NCBI GenBank assembly: GCA_902783165.1
Contig: CACZPU010000036.1
Span: forward strand, 1-64,000
Source of the DNA: an uncultured Prevotellaceae bacterium
GTDB lineage: Bacteria > Bacteroidota > Bacteroidia > Bacteroidales > Bacteroidaceae
Length of the DNA stretch: 64,000 bases
Direction: 5' to 3'
Every line of letters begins with the position of its first letter. The first letter of the stretch is position 1. The position numbers and the translations under genes are program-made. Positions 49,892-57,377 of this stretch are shown here, one piece after another. The notes beneath the pieces were generated by a model. The model saw only the letters and a list, made by a program, of their open reading frames with translations. It did no database searches and was not told the origin of the DNA.

Positions 49892-50210
49892 TTATTCATC
49901 ATTCATATTGTTAGCTAATACCTCGTGCTTTACAAAAATGTCTATCTGTTGTTGCCACCTATTCCATTTGTAATATGTGCCACCTCGTAACATGTTGATG
50001 TTGGCATACCTTTTCTTGTAATGCTCATCAGTACATTTCGCCATCCTATAAGGGTTTAGCCACAGCTTAAACATTTGCAGTGCTTCTCATGCTTTTATAG
50101 ACCAGAGTTGCATTACTTTTCCAATCTGCTCTATTGTCTTGGTCTCTGGTAATTATGTCGGAAAAACAAAAAACAATTCCACAACTTTGTCTTTCTTTCA
50201 AACTCTGCAT
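49892..50210 (-). pseudogene. Possible small frameshifted gene or pair of tiny coupled ORFs
   Basis: Two minus-strand frames meet here. The first (50210-50067, 47 residues, starting MQSLKERQSCGIV) ends in YKSMRSTANV. The second (50074-49892, 60 residues, starting MFKLWLNPYRMAKC) continues with KRYANINMLRGGTYYKWNRW. They overlap at ATGTTTAA, and the composition of both looks protein-like (basic, Trp/Tyr-containing). They may be one gene broken by a one-base shift, or chance frames. No family is recognised. Confidence 0.25.
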
Positions 50211-50370
50211 AAATAGGAATATAAAATATGAAGAGAATTCTCGTTAGTTTTTTAAAGACTTTATGAACTATGGTTGAGCCCCAAAACTCTTGATTTAGCC
50301 GTTACAGAATCTTTCTACCCTTGCATAATTATCACATTCGTCATAGAATGATTGATAATAGTCAAAGATA

Positions 50371-50403
50371 TTTGGATTTTTTCGCAACTTTTTTGTAACT
50401 TCG
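50371..50403 (+). promoter_or_regulatory. Candidate promoter of the GNAT/zinc-ribbon gene
   Basis: TTTG (50371-50374), 21 bases, then TAACTTCG (50396-50403), which differs from TAnnTTTG at one position. The leader would be about 95 bases. Confidence 0.4.
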
Positions 50404-50502
50404 CAACGTCATAACTATTATTAGTTGAACAAAAACCATTTATTAATGAGTTTTTGAGCGTTTGTACTGGTGATGCTATATTAATATAACATATGTGAAA
50501 CA

Positions 50503-51384
50503 ATGAATATAAGATTAGAAAACCCCAAAGATTATCGTGAGGTTGAGAACCTAACAAGGGATTCATTCTGGAACGTTTATCGCCCTGGATGCATGGAACA
50601 TTATGTACTTAATCAGTATAGAGTGAATCCTGATTTCATTCCAGAGTTGGATTTGGTGATGGAGGATAATGAAAAGATTATTGGCCATGTTATGTTTTCA
50701 AAGGCTGTAATCATCCTCGATGATGGCTCCCACTTCCCTTCATGGACATTCGGCCCCATCAGCATCCACCCGAACTATAAGCGCAAAGGCTACGGTCTCA
50801 AACTGCTGCGGTATGCGTTGGAGAAGGCTAAGGAGATGGGAATCGGACTAATACAGATGGAGGGTAACATTGAGTTCTATAAACACGCAGGCTTCGACTT
50901 GGCCAGCAAACTGAAGATTCACTATCATGCAGAGCCTAGAGATTCAGAAGTCCCCTATTTCCTTGCCCAAGAACTAATACCTGGTTATTGGGGTAATCGC
51001 GAGGGTACCTATTGCCCTCCGATGGGCTACTTTGTGGCTGATGAGCATCCGGAGGCATTCGAGGTATACGAAGCCAGTTTCTCCAAGAAAGAGAAAGCAT
51101 TCATAGAGGGCCAATTGCCTCAGTTCTGCCAAAGTTGCGGCATGCCATTGACACGCATTGAGGATTGCGGAACAAATGCTGACGGCAGCACAAATTACGA
51201 TTATTGTGGATACTGCTACAAGGAAGGGCGGTTCCTGCAGGAATGTACAATGGATGAAATGATTGAGCATTGTGCGCAGTTCGTTGATGAAGTCAACAAG
51301 CAAATGCCTAAGCCCATGACCAAAGAAGAGTACAAACAGATGATGCTCAGCTTCTTCCCAATGCTTAAAAGATGGAAGAAATGA
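50503..51384 (+). CDS. GNAT acetyltransferase fused to a C-terminal zinc ribbon
   Basis: Residues 1-150 form a GNAT N-acetyltransferase domain; the acetyl-CoA loop is IHPNYKRKGYGLKLL (88-102) and IEFYKHAGFDL is the typical motif B. Residues 205-293 form a putative zinc ribbon with C209/C212 (FCQSCGMPL) and C235/C238 (DYCGYCYKEGRFLQECTMDEM), a domain usually found alone or with regulators. The acceptor substrate is unknown. The fusion suggests that the ribbon supplies substrate recognition or docking. The gene is isolated between a long gap and tRNA-Arg. Confidence 0.85.
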   Translation: MNIRLENPKDYREVENLTRDSFWNVYRPGCMEHYVLNQYRVNPDFIPELDLVMEDNEKIIGHVMFSKAVIILDDGSHFPSWTFGPISIHPNYKRKGYGLKLLRYALEKAKEMGIGLIQMEGNIEFYKHAGFDLASKLKIHYHAEPRDSEVPYFLAQELIPGYWGNREGTYCPPMGYFVADEHPEAFEVYEASFSKKEKAFIEGQLPQFCQSCGMPLTRIEDCGTNADGSTNYDYCGYCYKEGRFLQECTMDEMIEHCAQFVDEVNKQMPKPMTKEEYKQMMLSFFPMLKRWKK

Positions 51385-51510
51385 TATTATGGGTGGAATT
51401 GCTTTTAAACGTGAATGCCCCATCCATCAAGTTTATCTGTTGCCCCCGATTAATCCTTTGACCTGGACCGACAGATGTCCATTGTGGTCTGCCACGGACC
51501 GAATAATAAA

Positions 51511-51553
51511 AAAGACACCAAACATAAAAGAAATCTTTCTGTTCGGTGTCTTT
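51511..51553 (-). terminator. Terminator of tRNA-Arg
   Basis: AAAGACACC (51511-51519) pairs with GGTGTCTTT (51545-51553), with GAAA/TTTC extending inside the loop. On the minus strand the stem ends in TTTTTTATTATT, five bases after the tRNA 3' end. Confidence 0.8.
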
Positions 51554-51557
51554 TGTG

Positions 51558-51631
51558 TGACTCCCGCGGGATTCAAACCCACAACCTTCTGATCCGTAGT
51601 CAGATGCTCTATTCAGTTGAGCTAGGGAGCC
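51558..51631 (-). tRNA. tRNA-Arg (ACG)
   Basis: A 74-base cloverleaf reads on the minus strand: acceptor GGCTCCC/GGGAGTC, D-arm GCTC..GAGC, anticodon stem TCTGA/TCAGA with loop CTACGGA and anticodon ACG, and T-arm with GGTTTGAATCC. The discriminator is A and CCA is not encoded. The ACG anticodon is expected to be edited to ICG, which needs TadA. Confidence 0.96.
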
Positions 51632-51650
51632 TCATTTTTGAAAAGCGATG

Positions 51651-51682
51651 CAAAGGTAGTAAGTTTTTTATTACCTACCAAA
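51651..51682 (-). promoter_or_regulatory. Promoter of tRNA-Arg
   Basis: On the minus strand TTTG (51682-51679), 20 bases, then TACCTTTG (51658-51651), 19 bases before the mature 5' end. Its -7 box and spacing are the same as those of the tRNA-Cys promoter. Confidence 0.75.
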
Positions 51683-51791
51683 TTTTTGAGCATTTTTTTT
51701 TGAAAAATATTATTTTTCTTCTGTTTTGTATGTGTTTTTGGAATCTCATATTGGTAAAATGCAGTTTCTGAATACGAAACAGAAATAGTAT

Positions 51792-53063
51792 TCATTTGAA
51801 CCTGTCTCCCCAACATTGAATCATTCTCTGATACAGCTTTTCTTCAGATGGAGAATGCTGGGCCTTCCATAAGCGACAAAATTGAAGAGCATCCGGCATG
51901 AATTGTTGGACAACAAAGTTACCTGGGTAGTCATGAGCATATTTGTAGCCATCACTGTAGCCCAACTCCGCCATCAATGTTGTCGGGGCATTGCGAAGAT
52001 GTAGGGGAACTGGTTGGTTGCCTGTCTGCTTAACCAAATCCAATGCATTGCCTATACCCAAGTAGGCACTGTTGCTTTTAGGACTGGTGGCAAGGTAAAC
52101 GGCACATTCTGCAAGTGGAATTCTTCCTTCGGGCCATCCTATCTTCATAACAGCATCGAATGCTGCATTGGCAAGAAGAAGCGCATTGGGATTGGCAAGG
52201 CCTATATCTTCAGCAGCACTTATCACCATTCTTCGGGCGATGAATTGCGGGTCTTCGCCACCTTCAATCATCCTCGCCATCCAATATAGTGCTGCATCAG
52301 GATCGCTCCCTCGAATACTTTTGATAAAAGCTGAAATGATGTCATAGTGCATCTCGCCGTCTTTATCGTATGCGAGTGGGTTTTGTTGGAGACATTTTTC
52401 CACCAAATTGTCTGTAATGGAAACGTGCTCCTCGCCTATTGCACTTACTGTTAATTCGAGAATGTTGAGAAGTTTACGGGCATCCCCCCCACTATATCGA
52501 AGAATAGCTCCAGTCTCTTTTAATTCAATTGTTTTCTTTTTTAGTTCAATGTCTTGATTTATAGCTCTTTGCAATAATTCCAACAAGTCGTTTTTTTCCA
52601 ATGGCTTCAGCACATAAAGCTGGCATCTTGACAATAAAGGACGTATCACTTCGAAAGAAGGATTCTCGGTGGTGGCACCAATGAGTGTTACAATTCCTTT
52701 CTCTACGGCTCCCAACAATGAATCTTGTTGAGATTTGCTGAAACGATGAATTTCATCAATGAAAAGAATAGGACTGACAGAGTTGAAGAACCGGCCTCCT
52801 TTTGCTTTCTCAATCACGTCACGCACATCTTTAACTCCACTTGTGACTGCGCTTAAAGTATAGAAAGGCGTTTCAAGTTTGTTTGCAATTATTTGAGCAA
52901 GAGTAGTCTTTCCTACACCAGGAGGGCCCCATAAAATGAATGAATTAATATGCCCTGCCTCAATCATTTTACGAAGCACAGCATTTTCCCCCACAAGATG
53001 CTTTTGTCCGATATACTCTTCTAGAGTATGGGGCCTCATTCTTTCGGCTAATGGTTTTGACAT
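51792..53063 (-). CDS. rarA: Replication-associated recombination protein RarA (MgsA)
   Basis: RarA is a clamp-loader-like AAA+ ATPase acting at stalled replication forks. It starts PLAERMRPHTLEEYIGQKHLVG, has Walker A WGPPGVGKTTLAQI, Walker B LFIDEIHRF, sensor 1 GATTENPSFE and the C-terminal RarA domain (GSDPDAALYWMARMIEGGEDP). The length of 423 is normal. It has its own promoter, with a predicted leader of about ten bases, and is divergent from the omega-amidase-like gene. Confidence 0.96.
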   Translation of the reverse strand: MSKPLAERMRPHTLEEYIGQKHLVGENAVLRKMIEAGHINSFILWGPPGVGKTTLAQIIANKLETPFYTLSAVTSGVKDVRDVIEKAKGGRFFNSVSPILFIDEIHRFSKSQQDSLLGAVEKGIVTLIGATTENPSFEVIRPLLSRCQLYVLKPLEKNDLLELLQRAINQDIELKKKTIELKETGAILRYSGGDARKLLNILELTVSAIGEEHVSITDNLVEKCLQQNPLAYDKDGEMHYDIISAFIKSIRGSDPDAALYWMARMIEGGEDPQFIARRMVISAAEDIGLANPNALLLANAAFDAVMKIGWPEGRIPLAECAVYLATSPKSNSAYLGIGNALDLVKQTGNQPVPLHLRNAPTTLMAELGYSDGYKYAHDYPGNFVVQQFMPDALQFCRLWKAQHSPSEEKLYQRMIQCWGDRFK

Positions 53064-53076
53064 AACTACTTTTGTG

Positions 53077-53108
53077 CAAAATTAAGAAATATCTTGCATT
53101 TGAGCAAA
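53077..53108 (-). promoter_or_regulatory. Promoter of rarA
   Basis: On the minus strand TTTG (53108-53105), 20 bases, then TAATTTTG (53084-53077), 13 bases before the ATG. Confidence 0.72.
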
Positions 53109-53147
53109 ATTTCTTTTTAAAAAACTTGCAAATAAATTTTAATGTAT

Positions 53148-53155
53148 TACTTTTG
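53148..53155 (+). promoter_or_regulatory. Candidate -7 element of the nitrilase-family gene
   Basis: TACTTTTG fits TAnnTTTG 19 bases before the ATG at 53175. A near match (CTTG, 53125-53128) stands at the -33 distance. Confidence 0.5.
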
Positions 53156-53174
53156 CAACATATAACCATTATTC

Positions 53175-53948
53175 ATGCGGCAGAATAAATTAAGAGTGAC
53201 TCTTCTGCAAACAGACATCACTTGGATGGATATGGAGCAAAATAGAAAGAATGCGGAGCTGATGTTAAAAGAAGCCCCGTTTTCTGATATTTTTATTCTT
53301 CCTGAAATGTGGAATACAGGCTTTGTCACTTCTAAATATGACTTCTGCCAGGATGATGTTTTGACATGGATGAGAGAAATGGCATGCAAATATGATGCAG
53401 CCTTGTGTGGAAGCCTGTCTGTAAGAGATACTTGTGGTGACAATTATAATCGTCTTTACTTTGTTCATCCTAGTGGACATGTGGATTTCTATGACAAACG
53501 CCATTTGTTTGGATATGGCGGAGAGGATAAGGTATATAAGGCAGGAGGGCATCGTAAGGTGGTGTGTTATAAAGGTTTGCGCTTTCTTATACTAACTTGC
53601 TATGACTTGCGCTTTCCTGTATGGTCGAGAAACAATGATGATTATGATGCCATTATCTATGTTGCTAACTGGCCTGAATCGCGCCAACGGGTATGGGATG
53701 TGCTTCTTCGTGCCCGAGCAATAGAGAACCAAAGTTACGTGCTTGGGTGTAACAGGGTCGGAAATGACCCGGAGTGCAGCTATGCTGGCGGTAGTGTTGT
53801 GGTAGATTCCAAAGGAAATGTTATTGCAGTTGCTGAAGGCATAACACCGCAAATTGTGTATGCTGAATTAGATTTTTGCAAACAGCAAGCTTTTCGAGAA
53901 AAATTTCCTGTTTTGGCTGACCGCGATTTGTTCGAACTAAATCATTAA
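53175..53948 (+). CDS. Omega-amidase-like carbon-nitrogen hydrolase (YafV/Nit2 type)
   Basis: This 257-residue nitrilase-superfamily enzyme has the catalytic triad E44 (LPEMWNTGF), K108 (YDKRHLF) and C142 (LTCYDLRFP). The E-M-W-N-T-G-F segment and the C-terminal region are characteristic of omega-amidases, which hydrolyse alpha-ketoglutaramate and similar by-products of transamination. It is cytosolic. It may be co-transcribed with the acidic hypothetical gene that starts 12 bases after it. Confidence 0.88.
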   Translation: MRQNKLRVTLLQTDITWMDMEQNRKNAELMLKEAPFSDIFILPEMWNTGFVTSKYDFCQDDVLTWMREMACKYDAALCGSLSVRDTCGDNYNRLYFVHPSGHVDFYDKRHLFGYGGEDKVYKAGGHRKVVCYKGLRFLILTCYDLRFPVWSRNNDDYDAIIYVANWPESRQRVWDVLLRARAIENQSYVLGCNRVGNDPECSYAGGSVVVDSKGNVIAVAEGITPQIVYAELDFCKQQAFREKFPVLADRDLFELNH

Positions 53949-53960
53949 TTACTAAATAAC

Positions 53961-54749
53961 ATGAAAGAATCAACAAACAAGGAGAGTACACTGACTCTTA
54001 AAAACTTGAATAAGGGTAATGTTTGGGATATACAGGAGAATGACGTTTTCAGAATCTGGGAAGCCTCGGAGAGAGATGCTGACCTGAAAGATAATGTGCG
54101 TCATTATACAGACATATTACGCAGTGCCTTCGATATTGAAGAGATAAAAATCGACAATCCAGAAATTGACAAGAAATTGACGGAACGTGGCTTTAAAATT
54201 GGTCATATTCGCATTGACGAGTCGGCTAGTCTGAAGTGGGCTATTAAGAAACGGCCTATATCGCGTGTCACAGACCTCACCTATGAGAATATCCGTCATA
54301 TATCTGCAGCAAAGCTGATGGAAGTGATTGACAGGAATTTTGGTGGTGGTTGGGACAGCTTATCACAAAGTATTAAGGACATTATTCAAAGTGGTTTCGA
54401 CATCAGCACAACTACCCTGCCCAAAGACAGACTTCATAATCCAGGTGGAATGTATGAAAAAAAGGTTGCCGATGGATTTGAAGTGCTGGAAATCCCTAAA
54501 GGAACATGGGTGGAAGCTATTTTTGCCAAGATTAAGCCAATAGCTGATAAGCCGAGAATGAAATATGAGGATGATGATGAGTATAACGGTGATGAAGATG
54601 TTGAAATCAATGATCATTATAATGACACCGATGACGATGATTACGATGAAGACAAGCTGACAGAGGAAAGCTATAGAACCACCATCGATGAAAATCCAGA
54701 GGATCTCAGCCTTGATGCTGTAGACGTTGCCGAAGACGATGATTTTTAA
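53961..54749 (+). CDS. Conserved hypothetical protein with Asp-rich tail
   Basis: No family is recognised with confidence. The 262-residue protein has a mixed helical/beta N-terminal two thirds (YTDILRSAFDIEEIKIDNPEID, ISAAKLMEVIDRNFGGGWDSLSQSIKD, FEVLEIPKGTWVEAIFAKIKP) and then about 60 very acidic residues (DDDEYNGDEDVEINDHYND...). There is no signal peptide or transmembrane helix. The acidic tail could mimic nucleic acid or serve as a docking tail; this is inference. It lies between a hydrolase gene and lplA. Confidence 0.7.
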   Translation: MKESTNKESTLTLKNLNKGNVWDIQENDVFRIWEASERDADLKDNVRHYTDILRSAFDIEEIKIDNPEIDKKLTERGFKIGHIRIDESASLKWAIKKRPISRVTDLTYENIRHISAAKLMEVIDRNFGGGWDSLSQSIKDIIQSGFDISTTTLPKDRLHNPGGMYEKKVADGFEVLEIPKGTWVEAIFAKIKPIADKPRMKYEDDDEYNGDEDVEINDHYNDTDDDDYDEDKLTEESYRTTIDENPEDLSLDAVDVAEDDDF

Positions 54750-54829
54750 CTAAATAAATGATATCCTTAAAGATGTCCTTTTATTTGTTAATTCATGCTG
54801 AATTTATTGGTTATCTCAAAGGTTTTTCA

Positions 54830-54837
54830 TAATTTTG
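54830..54837 (+). promoter_or_regulatory. Candidate -7 element of the lplA-gcv operon
   Basis: TAATTTTG fits TAnnTTTG 25 bases before the lplA start. The -33 element is weak. No glycine riboswitch was recognised in the short leader. Confidence 0.5.
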
Positions 54838-54862
54838 CAACGAATCTATTCGTAAGGTATCA

Positions 54863-55837
54863 TTGTATATGGTAAATATCATTCTGCCGAAGGAAGAAAG
54901 CAGACCTCTTAGTTTCTATTTAGCCATGGAAGAATACATTGCCCGCCACATTGATGTGGATGAGGCATTCTTTATATGGCAGGTTGAATCGAGCGTGATT
55001 CTTGGCAGAAACCAGTTGGCCGAGAATGAGGTGAATATATCATATTGCAAGCAGAATGGAGTCAAGATTTTTCGCAGAAAAAGTGGTGGCGGATGTGTCT
55101 ATGCCGACAAAAGCAATATGATGCTTGCTTACATCACAAATAGTGATAATGTGAATTTCACTTACCATAAGTATATTACCATGGTAACCCAAGCACTTCG
55201 CCGCTTGGGAATTCCCGCAACAGCAAATGGAAGAAATGATATCCTGATTGAAGGAAGAAAAGTTAGCGGAAATGCTTTCTATCATCTACCTGGCAGAAGT
55301 ATTGTCCACGGTACTCTTTTGTATGACACCGACATGCGGAACATGATGAAGTGTATTACTCCGGAAAGTGCTAAATTGGAGAGCAAAGGTGTTGATAGCG
55401 TTAGACAGCGGATCACACTCCTAAAAGAGCATACCCAACTGTCACTTCAAGAGATTCGTGAGTTCCTCATAAGTTTTTTATGTGACAAAAGAGTGGTTCT
55501 ATCTGACGATGACATAAAAGGCATAGCGGAATTGGAGAGAGAATACGCTTCTGCAGATTTTATCTTCAACAAATCGCCCCAACACACAGTTGTGAAAAAG
55601 AAACACTTTGACGGTGTTGGAACCTTGGAAGTAAGCATGGATGTAAAAAACAATATCATTAAGAACATTGAGATAAAGGGAGATTACTTCCCGCTGGGTG
55701 ATGTCGACGGACTTTGCGAAATGCTTCGTGGCACGAATTTGACGACGGCAGACTTGGAAAAGGTGATTCCGGACAATCTCGATGAGTTGATAATGAATCT
55801 AAACAAATATTTATTAATAACTTTAATAATAGAATAA
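54863..55837 (+). CDS. lplA: Lipoate-protein ligase
   Basis: LplA attaches lipoate to carrier proteins by way of lipoyl-AMP. The protein has FRRKSGGGCVYADKSN (the RRxSGGGxVxHD-type motif), GRNDILIEGRKVSGNAFY with the catalytic lysine, and a C-terminal accessory domain typical of bacterial LplA. It starts the gcv gene cluster, and its gap to gcvT is three bases, so it most likely lipoylates the H protein of this operon. ATG 54869 is an alternative start. Free lipoate is needed unless an octanoyl pathway exists elsewhere. Confidence 0.92.
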   Translation: MYMVNIILPKEESRPLSFYLAMEEYIARHIDVDEAFFIWQVESSVILGRNQLAENEVNISYCKQNGVKIFRRKSGGGCVYADKSNMMLAYITNSDNVNFTYHKYITMVTQALRRLGIPATANGRNDILIEGRKVSGNAFYHLPGRSIVHGTLLYDTDMRNMMKCITPESAKLESKGVDSVRQRITLLKEHTQLSLQEIREFLISFLCDKRVVLSDDDIKGIAELEREYASADFIFNKSPQHTVVKKKHFDGVGTLEVSMDVKNNIIKNIEIKGDYFPLGDVDGLCEMLRGTNLTTADLEKVIPDNLDELIMNLNKYLLITLIIE

Positions 55838-55840
55838 ATA

Positions 55841-56932
55841 ATGGAAAATAAGAAAACGTGTCTTTACGACAAACACGTAGCCTTAGGAGCGCTGATTTCT
55901 CCGTTTGGCGGTTTTGACATGCCAATTCAGTATTCAACAATTATTGAAGAGCACAATGCGGTAAGACAGCATTGTGGTGTATTTGATGTGTCACACATGG
56001 GAGAAGTTACAGTAAAAGGTAAAGATGCTGAGCGCTATGTGAATCACATTTTTACTAATGATGTAACCAATGCTCCAAAGGGACAAATCTTCTATGGGAT
56101 GATGTGCTATGAAAATGGCGGTACCGTGGATGATTTGCTGGTTTACAAAATGGATGAACAAGATTTTTTCTTGGTTATTAATGCTGCCAACATTGACAAA
56201 GACTGGGCTTGGATTCAGAAACAAGCAGAAGGCTTCAACATTGAGTTGAAGAACTGCTCAGATTACTATGCCCAACTCGCTGTTCAAGGTCCAGAGGCGG
56301 AAACTGTAGTTGAAGAGGTGCTAGGTCTGTCATGCAAAGACTTGGTGTTTTATACAGCTAAGACCATTGATGTTGATAATGAAACAATTATCATCAGTCG
56401 TACTGGTTATACTGGTGAAGATGGCTTTGAGATTTACGGTTCTCAGTCATTTATCTGCAATCAGTGGGACAAATTGATGGAAAGCGGAAGATGCAAACCA
56501 TGTGGACTTGGATGCCGCGATACACTTCGCTTTGAGGTGGGGCTTCCATTGTATGGTGATGAACTTAGTGATGATATTTCTCCCGTTATGGCTGGTTTGA
56601 GCATGTTCTGCAAACTTGATAAAGAGGAGTTTATTGGCAAGGATGCATTGGCCAAGCAAAAGACAGAAGGTGTGAAGCAACGCGTTATTGGTATTGAATT
56701 GAAAGACAAAGCAATCCCTCGTCATGGCTATGCAGTTCTTGCAAATGGTGAAAAAGTTGGTGAGGTGACAACAGGTTATAATTCTATATCAACAGGTAAA
56801 AGCGTTTGTATGGCATTGGTAGACACTCCATTTGCAAAACTCGGAACTGAGTTGGAAGTGCAAATACGCAAGAAGACATTTCCTGGCGTGGTCGTAAAGA
56901 AGAGATTCTACGATAAGCATTACAAAAAATAA
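55841..56932 (+). CDS. gcvT: Glycine cleavage system T protein (aminomethyltransferase)
   Basis: GcvT takes the aminomethyl group from lipoyl-H protein and passes the carbon to tetrahydrofolate with release of ammonia. It shows FGGFDMPIQYSTIIEEH, FDVSHMGEV, SRTGYTGEDGFEIY and GLGCRDTLRFEVGLPLYGDEL, all conserved in the family. Length 363 is normal. gcvH follows after 52 bases. Confidence 0.96.
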   Translation: MENKKTCLYDKHVALGALISPFGGFDMPIQYSTIIEEHNAVRQHCGVFDVSHMGEVTVKGKDAERYVNHIFTNDVTNAPKGQIFYGMMCYENGGTVDDLLVYKMDEQDFFLVINAANIDKDWAWIQKQAEGFNIELKNCSDYYAQLAVQGPEAETVVEEVLGLSCKDLVFYTAKTIDVDNETIIISRTGYTGEDGFEIYGSQSFICNQWDKLMESGRCKPCGLGCRDTLRFEVGLPLYGDELSDDISPVMAGLSMFCKLDKEEFIGKDALAKQKTEGVKQRVIGIELKDKAIPRHGYAVLANGEKVGEVTTGYNSISTGKSVCMALVDTPFAKLGTELEVQIRKKTFPGVVVKKRFYDKHYKK

Positions 56933-56984
56933 TTAGAGAATAAAATAATTTATTAATAACAAACATTTTAAAACAATAACAATC

Positions 56985-57368
56985 ATGGCAATTTTTTTAG
57001 AAGGACTTTATTATTCAGAAAGTCACGAATATGTGAAAGTAGAAGGTGACTTCGGTTACATTGGTATTTCTGATTATGCTCAGAATGCTCTTGGCAATGT
57101 AGTATATGTTGATATGCCAGAAGTAGACGATGAGGTTTCTGCAGGTGAAGAATTTGGTGCTGTTGAAAGTGTTAAGGCTGCTAGCGACCTGAACAGTCCT
57201 GTTAGCGGAACAGTTGTAGAAGTAAACGAGGCTCTTGAAGACACCCCAGAGCTTATCAACCAGAATGCATTTGAAAACTGGATTATCAAAGTTGAGCTCT
57301 CTGACAAGAGCGAACTTGATAATTTGATGGATGCCAAAGCATACGAGGAGTTCTGCAAAAACCATTAA
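56985..57368 (+). CDS. gcvH: Glycine cleavage system H protein
   Basis: GcvH is the lipoyl carrier that shuttles the aminomethyl group between the P, T and L proteins. The lipoyl lysine is K64 in GAVESVKAASDLNSPVSG, and HEYVKVEGDFGYIGISDYAQNALG is the family N-terminus. Length 127 is standard. gcvPA starts nine bases after its stop. It is the probable substrate of the lplA product encoded in the same operon. Confidence 0.97.
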   Translation: MAIFLEGLYYSESHEYVKVEGDFGYIGISDYAQNALGNVVYVDMPEVDDEVSAGEEFGAVESVKAASDLNSPVSGTVVEVNEALEDTPELINQNAFENWIIKVELSDKSELDNLMDAKAYEEFCKNH

Positions 57369-57377
57369 TATATTGGT

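Larger units (their letters stand above)
49845..50502. other. Long intergenic region, mostly non-coding
   Basis: This is the longest gap in the window. It holds two short overlapping minus-strand frames (50067-50210 and 49892-50074) that may be remnants of one gene, and a plausible promoter for the next gene near 50371-50403. No RNA gene, repeat or strong terminator was recognised. Confidence 0.5.

Noticed and set aside
54560..54690. GAT-rich stretch considered as a tandem repeat
   Set aside because: It codes for the acidic tail of the hypothetical protein; units are irregular and show no repeat period beyond codon bias for Asp and Glu.
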